This document shows, one piece after another, positions 60,581-64,000 of a stretch of DNA of 64,000 bases. Location: contig NC_092033.1 of assembly GCF_042242105.1 (NCBI RefSeq), positions 1,322,908 to 1,386,907 of the forward strand, given 5' to 3'. Each line of letters starts with the position of its first letter. Positions within the stretch are counted from its first letter, which is position 1. The translations under genes were made by a program, and so were the position numbers. The notes below the pieces were generated by a model. The model made no database searches. It saw only the letters and a list, made by a program, of their open reading frames with translations, and was not told where the DNA came from. Origin of the DNA: Pempheris klunzingeri. Lineage: Eukaryota > Chordata > Actinopteri > Acropomatiformes > Pempheridae.

Positions 60581-61509
60581 CACACGGACACGAGAGTGTT
60601 ATTATTCTGAAGACTCAGTGAGGAAGAGAAGACGACTGCTTCCCAAAATATCAAAACATTTCCTTCTTAGGTCACTGACCCTCCACCAAAAGACAAAATC
60701 AACCCCAGAAGTCGCCATTTTTAGGCTAAATGTCATAAAATATTTGCTTTTCCCTGCGTTATTTTTTAAACTTCCTCCAGGAGGCACCAATGTTGACTTG
60801 TGTATATATATATTTAAATATATATACATGCAGACGAGGCAGTATTTTTAAGAAAAAGGGGAAAAAAAACAAAAAGGAGAAACCGTGTCTGAGACGAGGA
60901 GACGCTCCCTCTGCTGGCCGCCGGTGAAAAAACGATGCAATACGAGACCTCCCGTTACCACGGAAACCGCCGCGGAGACGGTTTTACAGGGGACCACGCC
61001 CAACGCCGCCGACACCCACACACCTTTTAGCAACAACATGGGTTGCCATGACTACAGGGCCCAGCTCGTTCACACAGCAGCATCAAAGCCAAGGACACGC
61101 CCCCACAGACCCGTGTGACCTGCTCGGCGAGATTTGATTGGAGGATGAGGACTGAGGCACTTGGCCGTTGGCTGTTTTATTAAATATGGCAGCTAGTGTT
61201 TTAATAGGAAAAAGAATAAAATAAATATTCTGGTAATGAAACTAAACGTGAAGTCCTGAGTGTTTTGTTTTTTTCTGCTGTTGTCCAAAATGAAGTTTTT
61301 TTGTTTTTCAGGCCCAAACTGCCGTCGAAGATCCTGTGAAGATTTAAGTTTGAGCTGATTTTAATTACTTAATCTTCAGCAATGCATCATGGGATATAAA
61401 ATCAGATTATACTAATATGTTGAGTTAGTTAAGATTTTATGGTCAAATCTGGAATTTATAATAATGTATAATATGTGTGTATATTGAGAGAGCTTTTGCA
61501 ATCTTTGTG
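60581..61509. other. Intergenic, no gene recognised
   Basis: A GC-richer part at 60880-61120 has open frames on both strands but no family match. Confidence 0.45.
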
Positions 61510-62250
61510 GAAGTTTAAAGGGTAATTCCAGTATTTTTAAAGCTGGGTCCTATTCGTACATATTTTTGTGGTATTTTGGACTGTTTGGTACCAAAAATTG
61601 GGATCGCAGTGAAACAGGCTGCAATGTAAACAACTGGAGCACCTGATCACAGTAGGTCCACTTAAAGAGCTTGTTTGATCCACTGACAGGCTCAGAGTGT
61701 TATTCTAAGTGTGTGACAGCATCATGGAAAGGATCCCTACAGAGAGAGACCTGGAAGATCCTTTTGGTTTAACCACAAACAGCACACACACCAGACTACA
61801 TTCACTAAAACAGGGATTTTAGAGAACAGGACACAGGAGCTGCTGCCTCCATCAGTCAGTGTGTTTGTGTTACTGTGTGTTCGACATATACTGTGTTGGA
61901 TCCAAACGAAACCTTTAAAACACCAAAGTCAGAAAAAAAACACAAACAAACTAACTGATTGAAGCAGCAGCTCCTGTGTTCTGTGAGCTAAAATCCCTGT
62001 TTTTGTGAATGTAGTCTGGTGGGTTTTGAAGAGGGTTAAAGGGTCAGTTCTACTAATCCTTTAACTCATGTTAACTGTTGTGTCCTGCGAGGTAAAAGTT
62101 CTGTTTTTTTCAGTGGAGTCTGGTTTGCTCTGAAGGATTATTTTGCAGCCTCTTTCACAGCTGAGGTGATCTACTGGACCAGTTCCAACACTTTTTGTAC
62201 CTACCAGTCACTCAGACACCAGGATGTGGACACAGAGGACCCAGGGCTAC
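61510..62250. repeat. Dispersed repeat with internal fold-back, copy 1
   Basis: The segment starting CCAGACTACATTCACTAAAA (about 61793-61845) is mirrored by GCAGCAGCTCCTGTGTTCTG ... TGAATGTAGTCTGG (about 61966-62021), giving arms of about 56 nt. The block from TAAAGAGCTTGTTTGATCCA on recurs at about 63645. Its end (GATCTACTGGACCAGTTCCA, 62168) is inverted at about 63615. Confidence 0.75.
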
Positions 62251-63555
62251 CCTTTAGATTACTGTCTTCCCACACGGCGAGTAAAAATATAACATCTCTT
62301 TATGTTCTTCTTGACAGAAATGTGTGTTTACGCGAAGAGGAGGTGATTCAGCGGTCAGCGTCTCGTTCAGCCAGACGGATAAAGGTAAGAAATAACTGGA
62401 GGTCCGTTTAATACCTGTTCCAGAGCTCTCAAGCATCTTCTCGTCCATGCCGGCTTAGAGTTCGAGATTTAAAGTTGATTCAATACCTTTTTAAAAAAAA
62501 GCAGCTGACAGATAAATCTCATCTCGAGGTCCGAGGTGAGGTCGAGAGCTCCAGAGCAGCTACTAAATGGACCTGGAGATGAGGTGGTGTTCTCAGCTGT
62601 GTTTCAGCAGCTGGTCCACGTGGGGGCGCTGTGCGCTAAAAGAAGATCAGGTCGACTGAGATCCTCAGGCCTCCTGCAGGTCCTGGAAATCCTTGAAAAT
62701 GCTTGAATTTTAATGTGTTGTAAAGTTTGAAAAGTGCTTTAATTCTAACAACAATAATATAAATAATGAATAATAAATATAGTTTGTGCTTTTTAGATAA
62801 AGACATTTAAGAGCAGCTAATTGAGTCGAGTATATTTAATTTACCAGCAGCTTGAAAATGCTTGACTTTGACTTTGTATTGTGTCTGTATTTGAATTTAA
62901 CCATTAATCAATCAAGTGGATGCTTTATAAGTTATCGATAATAATGATAATCACATCTATTAAACGGATTCGTGCAGAAAACAAAGTGTTAAAACCTTTA
63001 AAGTGTTCTTGTTATCAACAAATCAGTGTTTTGATGTTTCAGCCACAGCAGCCGAGTGTGTGACGACTGAAGAGGATCAATTAAATGAAGTGTGATGGAG
63101 TCGGGATGAGGAGTGTTTTATAGTCTGCAGGTAAACACACACACACACACACTCAGAGCGGTGACGACTTAATGTGGTGATAAAAGCAGCAGCGGAGCAG
63201 AATTTACCACCGCAGGAGAATAAAGCTGTTAAATTTAGGAGAGGAAACAAAGAGAGAGAGAGAAAACAGAGATATGAGGACAAAAACAACATCAAATCTG
63301 AATCAGACGTTTAATTTACATGTGGAGGGTCCAGAGGAAGATGCTCAGACACCAAAACAGACAAACATGAAGAGAAAAGTTGGATGTTTGGCTCTTCTGA
63401 GTACACACATACAAAATAAAACAGATTTAGCAAAATGTAAAGTACATAAACAACTCAATAACTAATCACGTAGAAGTAATACAAGAAAATGTATGAATTA
63501 AATGTGATGCCTCTTCTTTTAAAGGTTCTGAAACTTTCAAGGAGAACTGTGGTGT
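62251..63555. other. Intergenic, no gene recognised
   Basis: Contains a (CA)n run at about 63134-63151. No gene. Confidence 0.45.
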
Positions 63556-63990
63556 TTTTAGTCCTCTGTGTCCACATCCTGGTGTCTGAATGACTGGGAG
63601 GTAGTAAAAGTGTTGGAACTGGTCCAGTAGATCACAGTAGGTCCACTAAAAGAGCTTGTTTGATCCACTGACAGGCTCAGAGTGTTATTCTAAGTGTGTG
63701 ACAGCATCATGGAAAGGATCCCTACAGAGAGAGACCTGGAAGATCCTTTTGGTTTAACCACAAACAGCACACACACCAGACTACATTCACTAAAACAGGG
63801 ATTTTAGAGAACAGGACACAGGAGCTGCTGCTCTGCTGCTGCCTCCATCAGTCAGTGTGTTTGTGTTCTTGTGTGTTTTTGGTCATGAAGTCCTGTGAGG
63901 TAGAATTACTGATTTTGTCAATGGAGTCTGGTGGCTTTTGAAGAGAGCAATATAACGGCTGTACTGTTTCTGTTTTTGTTTTTTTTAAGT
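63556..63990. repeat. Dispersed repeat, copy 2 (running toward window end)
   Basis: Shares TAAAGAGCTTGTTTGATCCA through CAGACTACATTCACTAAAAC with copy 1, but opens with the inverse of that copy's right end (TGGAACTGGTCCAGTAGATC). Confidence 0.7.
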
Positions 63991-64000
63991 TACCTCTGTT

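Overview
This is vertebrate nuclear DNA, almost certainly from a teleost fish. The evidence is intron-split coding with GT/AG sites, replication-dependent histone genes with 3' stem-loops, fish-type LINE 3' tails, a Tc1-like element, many CA microsatellites, and a complete ortholog of vertebrate CNOT2.

Layout. (1) 1-13 kb: an accessory linker-histone block, all on the minus strand. It holds two two-part genes in which a pyrin (PYD) exon is spliced in frame onto a histone-H1-derived exon (A at 2389-3365, B at 9294-10347), a divergent H1 with a histone stem-loop (6223-6798), a broken H1 copy (8278-8722) and a scrap of H4 (13023-13100). A and B lie in a segmental duplication of about 2.5 kb. (2) 13-46 kb: a canonical replication-dependent histone cluster. 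The minus-strand genes are H2B, H4 and H2A; the plus-strand genes are H1, H2B, H4, H1, H2A, H4, H2B and H3; then H4 and H2A follow on minus. Each ends in a 16-nt stem-loop matching GGYYYUHURHARRRCC. The last H4-H2A pair is a near-identical inverted copy of the H2A-H4 pair at 34.1-36.7 kb, giving two 2.6-kb arms around a 6.3-kb spacer that holds H2B and H3. (3) 47.5-48.9 kb: a 1.4-kb AT-rich minisatellite abutting the CNOT2 promoter. (4) 48.9-58.6 kb: cnot2, with a non-coding first exon and 14 recognised coding exons (541 aa). (5) 58.6-64 kb: no gene seen; dispersed and fold-back repeats.

The stand-out observation is the PYD-H1 gene pair. A death-fold assembly domain joined to a DNA-binding winged helix is the architectural logic of mammalian AIM2/IFI16 (PYD plus HIN), built here from a linker histone. 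The splice acceptor of the H1-derived exon coincides with sequence that is identical in the 5' leader of the canonical H1 gene at 21343, with the same spacing to the ATG. This suggests that a whole H1 gene, leader included, was captured downstream of a PYD exon. Candidate promoters carry CCAAT boxes and a GAAANNGGAA (IRF-ETS composite type) motif instead of histone signals, and no stem-loop follows. The PYD exons of A and B differ at four bases, all amino-acid changing, whereas the H1-derived exons are very different and A has lost the globular domain. Expression and splicing are inferred from sequence only.
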